This document shows, piece after piece, positions 43,217 through 52,708 of a DNA stretch of 64,000 nucleotides. Numbering within the stretch: position 1 is the stretch's first letter; the number at the start of each line of letters is the position of its first letter. Source of the DNA: Balneolaceae bacterium UBA7797 (lineage in GTDB: Bacteria > Bacteroidota > Rhodothermia > Balneolales > Balneolaceae); assembly GCA_002480645.1 (NCBI GenBank), contig DLCN01000022.1, positions 47,251-111,250 on the forward strand, given 5' to 3'. The notes under the pieces are model-generated. The model made no database searches, was not told the DNA's origin, and saw only the letters and a program-made list of their open reading frames with translations. The position numbers and the translations under genes were made by a program.

Positions 43217-45394
43217 ATGACCAAATCTGCCATTATAGATCGTATTTCCAAGCAGTTATCCATCAGCAGCAGACAAATTGAAAGTGTAGCCGGCTTTCTT
43301 GATGAGGGGGCCACTATTCCGTTTTTAGCTCGTTACCGAAAAGAAGCTACCGGTGGACTTGATGAAGAACAATTACGGGATGTAAGAGATGCCCTTGAAG
43401 TTCAAACTACACTGGAAAACCGGAAAGAGGCTATTCTCAAATCTATCAAAGACCAGGAAAAGCTTACCCCGGAGTTGGAACAACAGATCATAAACTGCAC
43501 AGATCTTACCACCCTCGAGGACATTTATCTGCCGTATAAACCCAAGCGAAAAACTCGGGGAGATAAAGCTAAAGAGAAAGGGTTGGAGCCATTGGCACAG
43601 CTTATATGGGATCAGGAGATCACTAAGGGCGATCCTGATGAGTATGCCAAAGAGTATCTCAATGAGGAATTAGAGGTAACCTCGTTAGTTGATGTTTGGT
43701 CAGGTGCCACCGATATCGTGGCTGAATGGATCAATGAAACTCTGGAAGTGCGGGAGCGTCTCCGTGATATTTTTCTTAACCATGCAAATATCACCACAAA
43801 GAAAAATCCAACAGTTGAGGGGCGGACTAATTTTGAGGACTATTATGAGTTCTCCTATAAAGCGGCAAAACTAAAACCTTACCAGATACTGGCCATAAAC
43901 CGTGGCGAACGTGAAAATGTTCTATTTGTTAAAACAGAACTCTGGGAAGAGCGCACTTTAGAGACCATTGATGATATAGTAATTACCAATGACATGAGCA
44001 TCTTTACAGAGAATCTTCAGGATGCCGTTGAAGAGGCCTATAAACGGTTATTATTCCCATCTCTGGAACGGGAACTCAGAAATTCTCTTACCGACCGTGC
44101 CGATCAGCACGCAATTGAAACCTTTGCTACGAATCTCGGGAATTTACTTATGCAACCCCCGATGCAGCATAAGATCATCATGGGAATTGACCCTGCATAC
44201 CGAACCGGCTGTAAAGTGGCTGTGGTGGATGAGACCGGAAAATATCTGGATGGAACCACCATCTACCCTACTCCACCCCAGAAAAAAGTGGCAGAATCTG
44301 AAGTTACTCTCGACCGGCTGATCAATAAGTACAATATCAATTTGATCGCCATAGGAAACGGTACGGCGAGCAGAGAAACAGAGCAATTCATTGCTGATTT
44401 CATCCAAAAACGGGGCGAATATCAAAAAGATCAGGAGCTAAGCTACCTCATCGTAAATGAAGCCGGTGCTTCTGTGTATTCTGCATCAAAAGTGGCCCGG
44501 GAGGAATTCCCCGAGCTGGATGCCGCTCAACGTGGCAATATCTCCATTGCGCGTCGTGTGTTGGATCCGCTGGCAGAACTCGTAAAGATCGACCCGAAAT
44601 CGATAGGTGTTGGCCTGTATCAGCACGATGTAAATCAGGTTCAACTTGCCGGTAAACTCGATGATGTGGTCGAAAGTTGTGTAAATCAGGTTGGAGTGAA
44701 TCTGAATACGGCCAGTGCCCCTCTGCTTTCTCATATCTCAGGATTGAGTAAACGAGTAGCCGAGAATATTGTAAAACGGCGGGAAGACACCGGGATATTT
44801 ACCTCAAGAGATCAGATCAAAGAGATAGAAGGAGTTGGTGAGTTCCGGTTTCAGCAGGCAGCCGGATTCATGAGAATTCCCGAAGCAACCAATCCACTCG
44901 ATAACACGGCTATTCACCCCGAGAGCTATGAGGCTGCTGAAAAGCTTTGTAATCTATTCTCCATCGATGTAGATAAGCTGTCATCAAAGAAGAAGGAGAT
45001 CGAGGCAAAGCTCAGTAATATAAATACCACTCAGGTTGCGGAGCAGATTGGAGTTGGAGTACCAACGTTAGAGCTTATCATCGAAAACCTGATGAAGCCG
45101 GGACGCGATCCACGTGAAGACCTTCAGAAACCTTTACTGAGAACCGATGTGATGACCATGGACGATCTGAAAGAAGGTCAAAAGCTGGAAGGAACCGTTC
45201 GTAATGTGGTAGATTTCGGTGCTTTTGTAGATATCGGCGTAAAACAGGACGGACTGCTGCATATTTCCAATATGGCCTTAGGCGGACGTAAAGTTGAAGA
45301 TCCGCATGATGTAGTTGGTGTTGGAGATATTATTACTGTGGAGATCATCTCACTAGATCTTGAACGGGGACGGATCGGATTGCAGCTCCTGTGA
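43217..45394 (+). CDS. tex: Tex-family RNA-binding transcription accessory protein
   Basis: A 725-residue Tex protein. It has the N-terminal helical domain with PFLARYRKEATGGLDEEQLRDV (about 33-54), a YqgF-like RNase-H fold (MGIDPAYRTGCKVAVVDETG), helix-hairpin-helix segments (NLNTASAPLLSHISGLSKRVAENIVKRR, IKEIEGVGEFRFQQAAGF), and a C-terminal S1 domain (GQKLEGTVRNVVDFGAFVDIG, about 648-725). Tex binds nucleic acids and influences transcription and ribosome function. It ends right after the S1 fold, without the C-terminal tail of E. coli Tex. Confidence 0.95.
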   Translation: MTKSAIIDRISKQLSISSRQIESVAGFLDEGATIPFLARYRKEATGGLDEEQLRDVRDALEVQTTLENRKEAILKSIKDQEKLTPELEQQIINCTDLTTLEDIYLPYKPKRKTRGDKAKEKGLEPLAQLIWDQEITKGDPDEYAKEYLNEELEVTSLVDVWSGATDIVAEWINETLEVRERLRDIFLNHANITTKKNPTVEGRTNFEDYYEFSYKAAKLKPYQILAINRGERENVLFVKTELWEERTLETIDDIVITNDMSIFTENLQDAVEEAYKRLLFPSLERELRNSLTDRADQHAIETFATNLGNLLMQPPMQHKIIMGIDPAYRTGCKVAVVDETGKYLDGTTIYPTPPQKKVAESEVTLDRLINKYNINLIAIGNGTASRETEQFIADFIQKRGEYQKDQELSYLIVNEAGASVYSASKVAREEFPELDAAQRGNISIARRVLDPLAELVKIDPKSIGVGLYQHDVNQVQLAGKLDDVVESCVNQVGVNLNTASAPLLSHISGLSKRVAENIVKRREDTGIFTSRDQIKEIEGVGEFRFQQAAGFMRIPEATNPLDNTAIHPESYEAAEKLCNLFSIDVDKLSSKKKEIEAKLSNINTTQVAEQIGVGVPTLELIIENLMKPGRDPREDLQKPLLRTDVMTMDDLKEGQKLEGTVRNVVDFGAFVDIGVKQDGLLHISNMALGGRKVEDPHDVVGVGDIITVEIISLDLERGRIGLQLL

Positions 45395-45551
45395 TTGTAC
45401 TGAAATACCAAAAACAGTTTATCGGAACTCAATGTATAAATCGGTTTCAGAGTACCCCGTATCTAACATGAACAACGGGCCTTATCCACCTATGGAAATG
45501 ACATATTTGCTAAGTATTCAGACTCGTACTTTTTAAATACAAGCATTACCA

Positions 45552-45581
45552 AATAAAAAAGGACGCGTCTCCGCGTCCTTT
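45552..45581 (-). terminator. Terminator between tex and lipoprotein operon
   Basis: Perfect AAAGGACGCG / CGCGTCCTTT stem (45558-45581, four-base loop) followed on the minus strand by T6. It may also stop read-through from tex. Confidence 0.85.
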
Positions 45582-45615
45582 ACTCACTCATTCACCAAAA
45601 AAATGGGTACAGATC

Positions 45616-46224
45616 TTATTTATCTGATGAGGTAGTTTCTGAAGTTTCCAGTATGGATTTTGAGATCGCATCCTGAATTAGTTGATGAGTGTCAAAACTT
45701 GGCATTTCTGAAAGGTACCGGTCTTCGATCACCACGATATCACCTTTAACCACCACTTTTGAAATGTTTGGTAAGGCGAATCCAAGTGCTGTGATCAGTG
45801 CTCCACGAACATATTTCTTATTAGCCATATCTACGATACCGATAGTAGGCATTATGATGGTACCGGCTGTTCCAACTACCGTGGTTGTGATCGCATTGGA
45901 ACTGGTTTTAGCTCTGAAGTTAACCATTGCATTCCCACCTTTGGCTTTGATCGCTTCATTGATATCATCTGAAAGATCAAAATCTGTTTGGGTCAACGGA
46001 ACTTTCCCATGAAATAACCCGGTCATATATCGGGTAAATTTAAACGATCCCACTTTACGGTATGCGGTTGGACCGATTTCTTCCAGGTTATCAGAGTATA
46101 ATAACTCATTCATGGAAATCGGATATGCCGTCTCTTCCATGGCCAGTGTAGCCTCAAAACTGGTACAACCTTGTACAGCCCAGCCAACGATAAGTATTAG
46201 TAATAGATTTCTTGTCATTTTCAT
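45616..46224 (-). CDS. Lipoprotein, unknown family
   Basis: A 202-residue lipoprotein (lipobox VQGC, Cys20). Residues about 55-100 look like a YbjQ/heavy-metal-type beta domain (AYRKVGSFKFTRY, INEAIKAKGGNAMVNFRAK). A Gly-rich hydrophobic stretch (TTTVVGTAGTIIMPTIGIVD, about 112-132) follows. It is in tandem with another lipoprotein gene 15 bases upstream and is closed by a strong terminator. Function unknown. Confidence 0.6.
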   Translation of the reverse strand: MKMTRNLLLILIVGWAVQGCTSFEATLAMEETAYPISMNELLYSDNLEEIGPTAYRKVGSFKFTRYMTGLFHGKVPLTQTDFDLSDDINEAIKAKGGNAMVNFRAKTSSNAITTTVVGTAGTIIMPTIGIVDMANKKYVRGALITALGFALPNISKVVVKGDIVVIEDRYLSEMPSFDTHQLIQDAISKSILETSETTSSDK

Positions 46225-46239
46225 TTTAAAGATCCCCTA

Positions 46240-46623
46240 TTAATTAGCTCTGAAATATGCATACACTCTTCTGTACTGATCATTGTAAGCGAGTCCAAAG
46301 AAATCCTGACTCAGCCAGATCCAGTCGATGATCATGATCGCATCATTCTCATCACATACCTGCCATGCGGGATAGATCCCGTCGCTGGATGTCATCGTAC
46401 TTACCCGGTAGTTTCCAGAAACGGTAGAAGTTTCAGAATTGTCATCATCCAGATATTTTTCCAGAGCGAGAGGAATCTCACTCGCTTTCACATTTGGCGC
46501 CACATAGGCTCCGACCATCAACGGATGGTCAATGGGTGTTGATGTTTTGTCGAGTGTGGTACAGGCCGTACCCAAGAGCACCAGCCCCATAACCCCGAAA
46601 AACAATCGTTTAATTGTTGTCAT
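46240..46623 (-). CDS. Small lipoprotein, unknown
   Basis: Start placed at the ATG 46623 (MTTIKRLFFG), giving 127 residues with lipobox LGTAC; an ATG 12 bases upstream also exists. The mature protein is short and polar with the ending WLSQDFFGLAYNDQYRRVYAYFRAN. No family recognised. It is the first gene of a two-lipoprotein transcript with 45616-46224. Confidence 0.6.
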   Translation of the reverse strand: MTTIKRLFFGVMGLVLLGTACTTLDKTSTPIDHPLMVGAYVAPNVKASEIPLALEKYLDDDNSETSTVSGNYRVSTMTSSDGIYPAWQVCDENDAIMIIDWIWLSQDFFGLAYNDQYRRVYAYFRAN

Positions 46624-46786
46624 TCTTGCCCCCAATAGTTTAGTTTGATAGATACATTGGATTTTATTGCATGTACCTGTACTTCACAATACCGCAATTG
46701 GGGTATATTTGAGTTGTTAATTCATCACATCTATTCCAAGCCTTTCAAATCATATTTACTATCTTCAGCAAAAAATCTTCTGAATT

Positions 46787-47956
46787 ATGGATCAAGCACA
46801 GGAATTAGAGAAACAACATCACTTTCAAGTGTATAAGCGGTTCCCGGTCACGTTAGAAAGAGGACTAGGAGCCAGAGTGTGGGATACAAACGGAGTAGAA
46901 TATATTGATGCACTGGCAGGTATTGCAGTCAATAATCTCGGCCATTCTCACCCTGCCATTGTAGAAGCGATCCGGGAACAGGCCGGAAAATTACTTCATG
47001 TATCTAACTTTTATTATACCGAGGCTCAAAGTGAATTTATTTCCCGTTTAACCTACCTGAGCGGACTCGAACGGGTATTTCTTTGTAACAGTGGTGCCGA
47101 AGCTATGGAAGGGAGCATTAAGCTGGCCAGAAAGTGGGGGCATCAACAGGGAAAAAGTGGAAATATCATTTCACTTAAACATGGATTTCATGGCCGGACC
47201 TTATCCACCATTACCATGAGTTCCGAGCATTATCAGGAGGGATTCTCTCCCCTGCCAACCGGTTTTGCAAAAGCTGAATTCAACGATCTTGAAGCACTTG
47301 AACAAGTTATAGACGACCAAACGGTGGCCATCGCGATGGAGCTAATTCAAGGGAACAGTGGTGTGCATGTGGCCAAACCAGAGTACGTAATAAAGATCCG
47401 GGAACTGTGTGACTCAAAGAATATCCTGCTCATTATCGATGAAGTGCAAACGGGTGTTGGAAGAACCGGGAAATTCTGGGCGTTTGAGCATTACGGTATC
47501 AAACCGGATATCATAGCTTCTGCAAAAGCATTGGCCGGAGGAATTCCCATCGGAGCCATCATGGCCAAAGAAGAGATCGCACAGGTACTTACTTTCGGAA
47601 ATCATGGTACCACTTTCGGAGGTAACCCATTTGCTACCGCAGTGGGTAACGCCACTCTTAAAGCCATCGAAAAGGAAAATCTGATAGAGATGGCCGCTGA
47701 AAAAGGAGTTTATATGATGGAACAGATCCGGTCAAAGACCGCTCATCTTGATTCTGTTTCGGAAGTTCGTGGCAAAGGCCTGATGATCGGAGTTGAATTA
47801 ACGATACCGGGCCGGCCTGTAGTTGAGAAAATGTTTGAACAACGAGTTTTGTCAAATGCAGCTGGCGGAAATGTACTCCGCATTGTCCCGCCACTCGTGA
47901 TCAGTCAGCAGGAAATTGACTATGTTGTTGATGCCATCGTGAACAGTTTACCCTGA
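46787..47956 (+). CDS. Class III aminotransferase (acetylornithine transaminase-like)
   Basis: A 389-residue PLP enzyme of the ArgD/OAT group: LAGIAVNNLGHSHPAIVEA, the phosphate-binding NSGAEAMEG, HGFHGRT, DEVQTGVGRTGKFWAFEH, and the PLP Lys247 in SAKALAGGIPIG. It probably transaminates N-acetylornithine or a related omega-amino substrate. No other arg genes are adjacent, so specificity is open. It is the first gene of a three-gene run (5-base then 2-base gaps) with an esterase and a GNAT acetyltransferase. Confidence 0.85.
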   Translation: MDQAQELEKQHHFQVYKRFPVTLERGLGARVWDTNGVEYIDALAGIAVNNLGHSHPAIVEAIREQAGKLLHVSNFYYTEAQSEFISRLTYLSGLERVFLCNSGAEAMEGSIKLARKWGHQQGKSGNIISLKHGFHGRTLSTITMSSEHYQEGFSPLPTGFAKAEFNDLEALEQVIDDQTVAIAMELIQGNSGVHVAKPEYVIKIRELCDSKNILLIIDEVQTGVGRTGKFWAFEHYGIKPDIIASAKALAGGIPIGAIMAKEEIAQVLTFGNHGTTFGGNPFATAVGNATLKAIEKENLIEMAAEKGVYMMEQIRSKTAHLDSVSEVRGKGLMIGVELTIPGRPVVEKMFEQRVLSNAAGGNVLRIVPPLVISQQEIDYVVDAIVNSLP

Positions 47957-47961
47957 ATACT

Positions 47962-48888
47962 ATGAAAAAATACCTTATAGCCGGTTTTTTATTTCTGGCA
48001 CTGCCTACCTTTATAAACGCACAGGATATTATCCCATTATATCCTGAAGGGATAAAAAATCATATTCAATCTGATGAAACGGAAGAGCAAAATTCTGATC
48101 AGATCCTTTGGATAAGCAAGGTACAGACTCCCACACTTGAGATCTATCTGCCACCAAAAGCTAGTGCAATTCAGAAAGCAATGATCGTATTGCCGGGGGG
48201 TGGTTATGAGGGACTGGCCTACGACTGGGAAGGTACTGAGATCGCCAAATGGCTGAATTCAAATGGAATAGCCGCTTTTGTGGTGAAATATCGAATGCCT
48301 AATTCAAGATCTGTTGAAACCGGAAGGCTGGCCCCTTTACAAGATGCACAACGGGCAATAAGAACTGTTCGTAAAAATGCCGGTGAATGGAATATTGATC
48401 CTCATCAAATAGGTGTGATTGGGTTCTCTGCCGGTGGACATCTCGCTTCTACGCTCGGCACCAAATTCGATTACAACGATGAACGATACTTTGATGATAA
48501 ATCGATAGATACAGTAAGTGCGAGACCGGATTTCATGGCCCTGATCTATCCTGTAATAAGTATGGAAGCCTCCGTAACCCACATGGGCTCCCGAAACAGT
48601 TTATTAGGTGAAGATCCGGAGGAAAAAATGATCCGTCTGTATTCAAACGAATTACACGTTACTGATCAAACCCCACCTGCATTTCTGGTCCATTCCGGAG
48701 ATGATGATGTAGTTCCAATTCAGAATAGTCTGCGTTTTTATGAGGCGTTGCAACAGCATGGGATCTATGCAGAAATGCATATTTATCCCACGGGCGGCCA
48801 CGGATACAGTCTGGCGACTACCCGGGGAACTGAATATTTAAAAACCTGGCCGGATCGACTGATCGACTGGATCCTATCTCTACCCTAG
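47962..48888 (+). CDS. Exported alpha/beta-hydrolase (esterase, HSL/acetylxylan-esterase-like)
   Basis: A 308-residue protein with signal peptide ending INAQ (about residue 20). The oxyanion loop is VLPGGGYEGLA, the nucleophile is in GFSAGG, the acid in HSGDDDVVP, and the catalytic His in GGHGYS. The set is that of BD-FAE/HSL-type carbohydrate-ester hydrolases. Substrate unknown. It sits between the aminotransferase and GNAT genes with minimal spacing. Confidence 0.85.
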   Translation: MKKYLIAGFLFLALPTFINAQDIIPLYPEGIKNHIQSDETEEQNSDQILWISKVQTPTLEIYLPPKASAIQKAMIVLPGGGYEGLAYDWEGTEIAKWLNSNGIAAFVVKYRMPNSRSVETGRLAPLQDAQRAIRTVRKNAGEWNIDPHQIGVIGFSAGGHLASTLGTKFDYNDERYFDDKSIDTVSARPDFMALIYPVISMEASVTHMGSRNSLLGEDPEEKMIRLYSNELHVTDQTPPAFLVHSGDDDVVPIQNSLRFYEALQQHGIYAEMHIYPTGGHGYSLATTRGTEYLKTWPDRLIDWILSLP

Positions 48889-48890
48889 CT

Positions 48891-49343
48891 ATGGCTGCCA
48901 TCAAACGAACAACCTCCTCTGATACCGATTTTATAGCATTGGTTGAAAAACTCGATTCATATCTGGCTGAAGTTGATGGAGATGACCATGATTTCTATGA
49001 TCAGTTCAACGGAATTGACGATCTGAAACAGGTAGTTGTAGCATTTGATGATGGTTTACCTGTGGGATGTGGAGCGATCAAATCTTTTAACAGTTCCACC
49101 ATGGAAATTAAAAGAATGTATGTATCTCCGGAATTCAGAGGTAGAGGAATAGCCACTGCCGTGTTAACTGAACTGGAACTCTGGGCAAAAGAGTCCGGGT
49201 ACACAGAATGTATTCTGGAAACCGGCAAGCGTCAGAAGGATGCCATTCAGCTATATAAAAAAGCCGGCTATCAACAATTTCCCAACTATGGCCAATATCT
49301 GGGCATTGAGAATAGTATTTGTTTCAGGAAGAAGTTAATGTGA
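48891..49343 (+). CDS. GNAT-family N-acetyltransferase
   Basis: A 150-residue acetyltransferase with the acetyl-CoA motif VSPEFRGRGIATAVLTELE (about 82-100), a preceding substrate strand MEIKRMYV and the closing ETGKRQKDAIQLYKKAGYQQF. Substrate unknown. It is the third gene of the aminotransferase/hydrolase run. Confidence 0.88.
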   Translation: MAAIKRTTSSDTDFIALVEKLDSYLAEVDGDDHDFYDQFNGIDDLKQVVVAFDDGLPVGCGAIKSFNSSTMEIKRMYVSPEFRGRGIATAVLTELELWAKESGYTECILETGKRQKDAIQLYKKAGYQQFPNYGQYLGIENSICFRKKLM

Positions 49344-49359
49344 ATTACATCCGGTTATA

Positions 49360-50379
49360 CTAATTAAAAAGCTCTTTTATAACGCTCTTTACCTTATCCA
49401 ACTGTTCATCCCCAACCTGAAAATGAAACGTGGCCCTGATGGTAGCCGGACCAAACTGAACCATTTGTATATCATGGGCTGCCAGTTTTTCTAATGCGGA
49501 CGGAGCCGCTTCATTCAGGCAATCAAAGATCACAATATTCGTCTCTACAGATTCCAGATCTATACTCAGAGCGGCACATTCACTCACCGTTGCCGCAAAT
49601 TCTTTAGCTCGTTGGTGGTCTTGGTTCAACAATGACCAATGGTGTTCCACAGCGTAATCTGCAGCGGCGGCCAGTAAGCCAACCTGACGCATTCCTCCAC
49701 CCCACATCTTACGGTATCGGCGGGCTTTGGCTATCCGTTCTTTTGTTGAAAGTAACATGGAACCAACCGGTGCACCTAATCCCTTACTGAAGCACACAGA
49801 AATAGTATCAGACACACGACCAAAGAACTCCGGCTCAATTTCCGTAGCGATCATAGCATTCCAGATACGGGCTCCATCCAAATGCACAAAAAGCCCCTGT
49901 TCATCGGCAAATGCTTTCAGAGCAACCAATTCTTCTTTGGTATAACAAACGCCTCCTCCTTTGTTGGTGGAATTCTCCAGACATAACACTTTAGTTACCG
50001 GTTCCCAATCATAATTTCCACGCACTTTATGCCTGATATGATCAACCGAAAGTTTTCCGCTCTTTCCGGCTACCGGTGAGATCTGAATGCCTGAAAGAAA
50101 GGAAGCTGCACCGGTTTCATAATTGAACACATGACCTTTTTCATCAATCAGGATCTCATCTCCGGGTTCGGTCAGTACAGCGAGACCTAACTGATTACTC
50201 ATAGTACCACTAGGCACAAATAATCCGGCCTCCATACCAAAAAGTGCAGCTATTTTATCCTGAAAGGCATTCACAGTGGCATCTTCCGCAAAGACGTCAT
50301 CCCCCACTTCAGCTTCTAACATGGCATTCAGCATTCCCTGTACCGGTCGGGTTACCGTATCACTTCTAAGATCAATCAT
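49360..50379 (-). CDS. ltaE: Low-specificity L-threonine aldolase
   Basis: A 339-residue fold-type I PLP enzyme: DLRSDTVTRP at 3-12, FVPSGTMSNQL (54-64), HLDGARIWNA (166-175) and PLP Lys199 in CFSKGLGAPVGS. It cleaves L-threonine/allo-threonine to glycine and acetaldehyde. It is divergent from the lycopene cyclase gene. Confidence 0.92.
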   Translation of the reverse strand: MIDLRSDTVTRPVQGMLNAMLEAEVGDDVFAEDATVNAFQDKIAALFGMEAGLFVPSGTMSNQLGLAVLTEPGDEILIDEKGHVFNYETGAASFLSGIQISPVAGKSGKLSVDHIRHKVRGNYDWEPVTKVLCLENSTNKGGGVCYTKEELVALKAFADEQGLFVHLDGARIWNAMIATEIEPEFFGRVSDTISVCFSKGLGAPVGSMLLSTKERIAKARRYRKMWGGGMRQVGLLAAAADYAVEHHWSLLNQDHQRAKEFAATVSECAALSIDLESVETNIVIFDCLNEAAPSALEKLAAHDIQMVQFGPATIRATFHFQVGDEQLDKVKSVIKELFN

Positions 50380-50472
50380 TTCGATTTTGCTTTGTCGTAT
50401 TCTTGAAATATTATTCGGCTCATTCTTATCCTGATAATCAGGATAATTAGCACACCTTTCAATTTTTCTCTC

Positions 50473-51636
50473 ATGCCCGATGTAAAAAAGTATGACATCA
50501 TCATTGCCGGTGCCGGAATGTCGGGCTTAAGTCTGGCCTGGTATCTGGCAAAAGGCGGTTACAAGGGAAAAGTGCTGCTAACTGATAAGAGTTTTGCGCC
50601 TCATAACACGAAAACCTGGTGTTTCTGGACTAAAGATCAGCCTCCATTTTCAGAGATCATTTATCGTAAATGGAGAAAAAGTTATTTTTCGGGATTGGGC
50701 TTTGATTCCTACCTGTACATGAATGAGCATTGTTATTATTGTATCAGGGAAAATGATTTTAAGGAATACGTCTTATCCGAGCTCAGAAATCATAAAAACT
50801 TCACCTTACTGGAAGAGAGCATTCTGGATTTCTCCTCTAATAAAAGCAAGGCCGTATTAGTTACTAAAGACAGTCATACCTATCTGGCAGATTATATTTT
50901 TCAGTCTATCTTTTCTCCCTCAGAGCAGATCAGTTATTCAATCAAATATCCATTGATCCAGCACTTTTTAGGATATGAGATAAAAACGAATTCCCCGAAA
51001 TTTGATGCGGAGACCTTCACGATCATGGATGTGGATACTTCCTTTAAAAAGGGATTTGCCTTCATGTATGTATTGCCCTTCAGAGATAATAAAGCGTTAG
51101 TAGAATTCACTGTTTTCTCGCCGGAACCAATGAAGAAAAAGAAGTACAAAAAGAAGATCCGAAAATTCCTGAAAAAGAAACTGGGGCTGGAAAAAGAGGA
51201 TTATAAGATAATCAGAAAGGAGTACGGAGAAATTCCGATGAACGATCAACCGGCTATACCCTTTTATTCGTCGGAAAAAGTGATCAATCTGGGGACTATG
51301 GCCGGTTTAACCAAACCAAGTACCGGATATACCTTTAAGAGAGTTCAGGATTTTTCTAAACAACTGGCAGAATCCCTCATCCAAACCGGAAAACCAGAGA
51401 GCAGCGCCCCTTCTAAGTTCAGATATCGCTACTACGACCTGCTGTTGCTGCATATTCTGGCTAATTCAACCGAAGACAGTCAAAGGGTATTCAGAGATCT
51501 TTTTAAAAACAATTCCCTCGATCTTTTATTCGATTTCCTTTCCGAGGATACCAACTTCGGGCAGGACCTGAAAGTTATGAGTTCCGTTCCTTACGCCCCC
51601 TTCCTTAAAGCCATAAGTAAGAATCTTATTCCCTGA
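50473..51636 (+). CDS. Lycopene cyclase family FAD protein
   Basis: A 387-residue flavoprotein with the dinucleotide-binding motif IIIAGAGMSGLSLAWYLAKGG (about 9-28), the family motif KTWCFW (about 51-56) and late GTMAGLTKPSTGYTFKR (about 275-291). These match CrtY/CrtL-type lycopene beta-cyclases, which make beta-rings in carotenoid synthesis. Other carotenoid genes are not in the window. It is presumably membrane-associated. Confidence 0.88.
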   Translation: MPDVKKYDIIIAGAGMSGLSLAWYLAKGGYKGKVLLTDKSFAPHNTKTWCFWTKDQPPFSEIIYRKWRKSYFSGLGFDSYLYMNEHCYYCIRENDFKEYVLSELRNHKNFTLLEESILDFSSNKSKAVLVTKDSHTYLADYIFQSIFSPSEQISYSIKYPLIQHFLGYEIKTNSPKFDAETFTIMDVDTSFKKGFAFMYVLPFRDNKALVEFTVFSPEPMKKKKYKKKIRKFLKKKLGLEKEDYKIIRKEYGEIPMNDQPAIPFYSSEKVINLGTMAGLTKPSTGYTFKRVQDFSKQLAESLIQTGKPESSAPSKFRYRYYDLLLLHILANSTEDSQRVFRDLFKNNSLDLLFDFLSEDTNFGQDLKVMSSVPYAPFLKAISKNLIP

Positions 51637-51728
51637 AATCTCCTGTTCTCAGGATTATACGTTCTGCTACATCATACCTTCATAATTTTATAGTAGATTT
51701 ATTGAAAAATTATTAGAGGTCTTGCTGT

Positions 51729-52256
51729 ATGAAAAACTTGATTCTTTACATGAGTCACCACGGTACAACAGCAAAAGTGGTGCACATGCTCAGTGGATTA
51801 TTGGGGCACGAGCAAACGAAAACGGTAAATCTGCACGATACCAAACCCATTTCTTTAGAGGAATTTGATACCATCATAATTGGCGGTTCCATTCATGCGG
51901 GAAAAATTCAGCGGAAACTTCAACATTTTTGTGAAGATAATATCGATGAATTGCTTCATAAACATGTGGGGTTGTTCATCTGCCATATAGATGATGAACA
52001 GGCAAGTGAAGAGCTTAACCACGCCTACCCTACCCCATTGCTGGAGCATGCTAGTGCCAGAGGACTATTTGGCGGAGAATTGCTGGTAAGTAAAATGAAT
52101 TTCATCGAAAAGATGATCACAAAGAAGATCAATGGTGTGACTGAAGATGTTTCGAATTTACATTATGAGGCCATTACAAAATTTGCTGATACCATAAAGA
52201 GCGTTGAAAAAGAGCCGGTTGAAGTTGAGGATTATTCGATCGATATGGCTCATTAA
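51729..52256 (+). CDS. Flavodoxin-domain protein (HemG-like)
   Basis: A 175-residue flavodoxin-fold protein: FMN loop LYMSHHGTTAKVV (6-18), IIIGGSIHAGKIQRKLQHF (about 50-68), and the pattern of menaquinone-dependent protoporphyrinogen oxidase HemG. HemG or a general FMN reductase role is possible. A terminator follows. Confidence 0.75.
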   Translation: MKNLILYMSHHGTTAKVVHMLSGLLGHEQTKTVNLHDTKPISLEEFDTIIIGGSIHAGKIQRKLQHFCEDNIDELLHKHVGLFICHIDDEQASEELNHAYPTPLLEHASARGLFGGELLVSKMNFIEKMITKKINGVTEDVSNLHYEAITKFADTIKSVEKEPVEVEDYSIDMAH

Positions 52257-52278
52257 ATTGACCTGTTGTTTGTTGGAG

Positions 52279-52309
52279 ACCTCACATCTATCAGGTGTGA
52301 GGTTTTTTT
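52279..52309 (+). terminator. Terminator after flavodoxin gene
   Basis: ACCTCACA / TGTGAGGT stem (52279-52286, 52296-52303) followed by a seven-T run. Confidence 0.85.
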
Positions 52310-52363
52310 ATGTTTTAAAATCCGGCTGTTTTTGTATCCTGTACCTGAACACATCTATTCACT

Positions 52364-52708
52364 ATGGCATACGATACCTATCTGGCTGACCGAATCTCTC
52401 AACATCTGAATTCAAAAGGTATTCCTTTTGAAGAAAAGAAAATGTTTGGCGGACTTGCTATCATGGTTAACAACAAAATGTGTACCGGCATCATTAAAGA
52501 TGAACTTATGATCAGAATCGATCCCGATCGTACCGATGAAGTTCTGAGTAAGGATGGTTGCAGACCTATGGATTTTGCTAAACGCCCGATGAAAGGGTAC
52601 TTCAATGTTTCGCCGGAATATCTGGATTCGGAAGACTCTCTGGAGTATTGGATCGGGCTGTGTCTGGAATTCAATCCAAAAGCGAGATCATCTAAAAAGA
52701 AGCAGTGA
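52364..52708 (+). CDS. TfoX N-terminal-domain protein
   Basis: A 114-residue protein made only of the TfoX N-domain: FEEKKMFGGLAIMVNNKMCTGI (about 24-45), MIRIDPD, and RPMDFAKRPMKGYFNV. In proteobacteria TfoX/Sxy relates to competence, but single-domain forms elsewhere are of unknown role. Its 3' end overlaps the convergent rsmE gene by 21 bases. Confidence 0.85.
   Translation: MAYDTYLADRISQHLNSKGIPFEEKKMFGGLAIMVNNKMCTGIIKDELMIRIDPDRTDEVLSKDGCRPMDFAKRPMKGYFNVSPEYLDSEDSLEYWIGLCLEFNPKARSSKKKQ

Noticed and set aside
52688..52708. Frameshift or mis-annotation at the tfoX/rsmE overlap
   Set aside because: Both proteins end with complete domains; a 21-base convergent overlap is acceptable.
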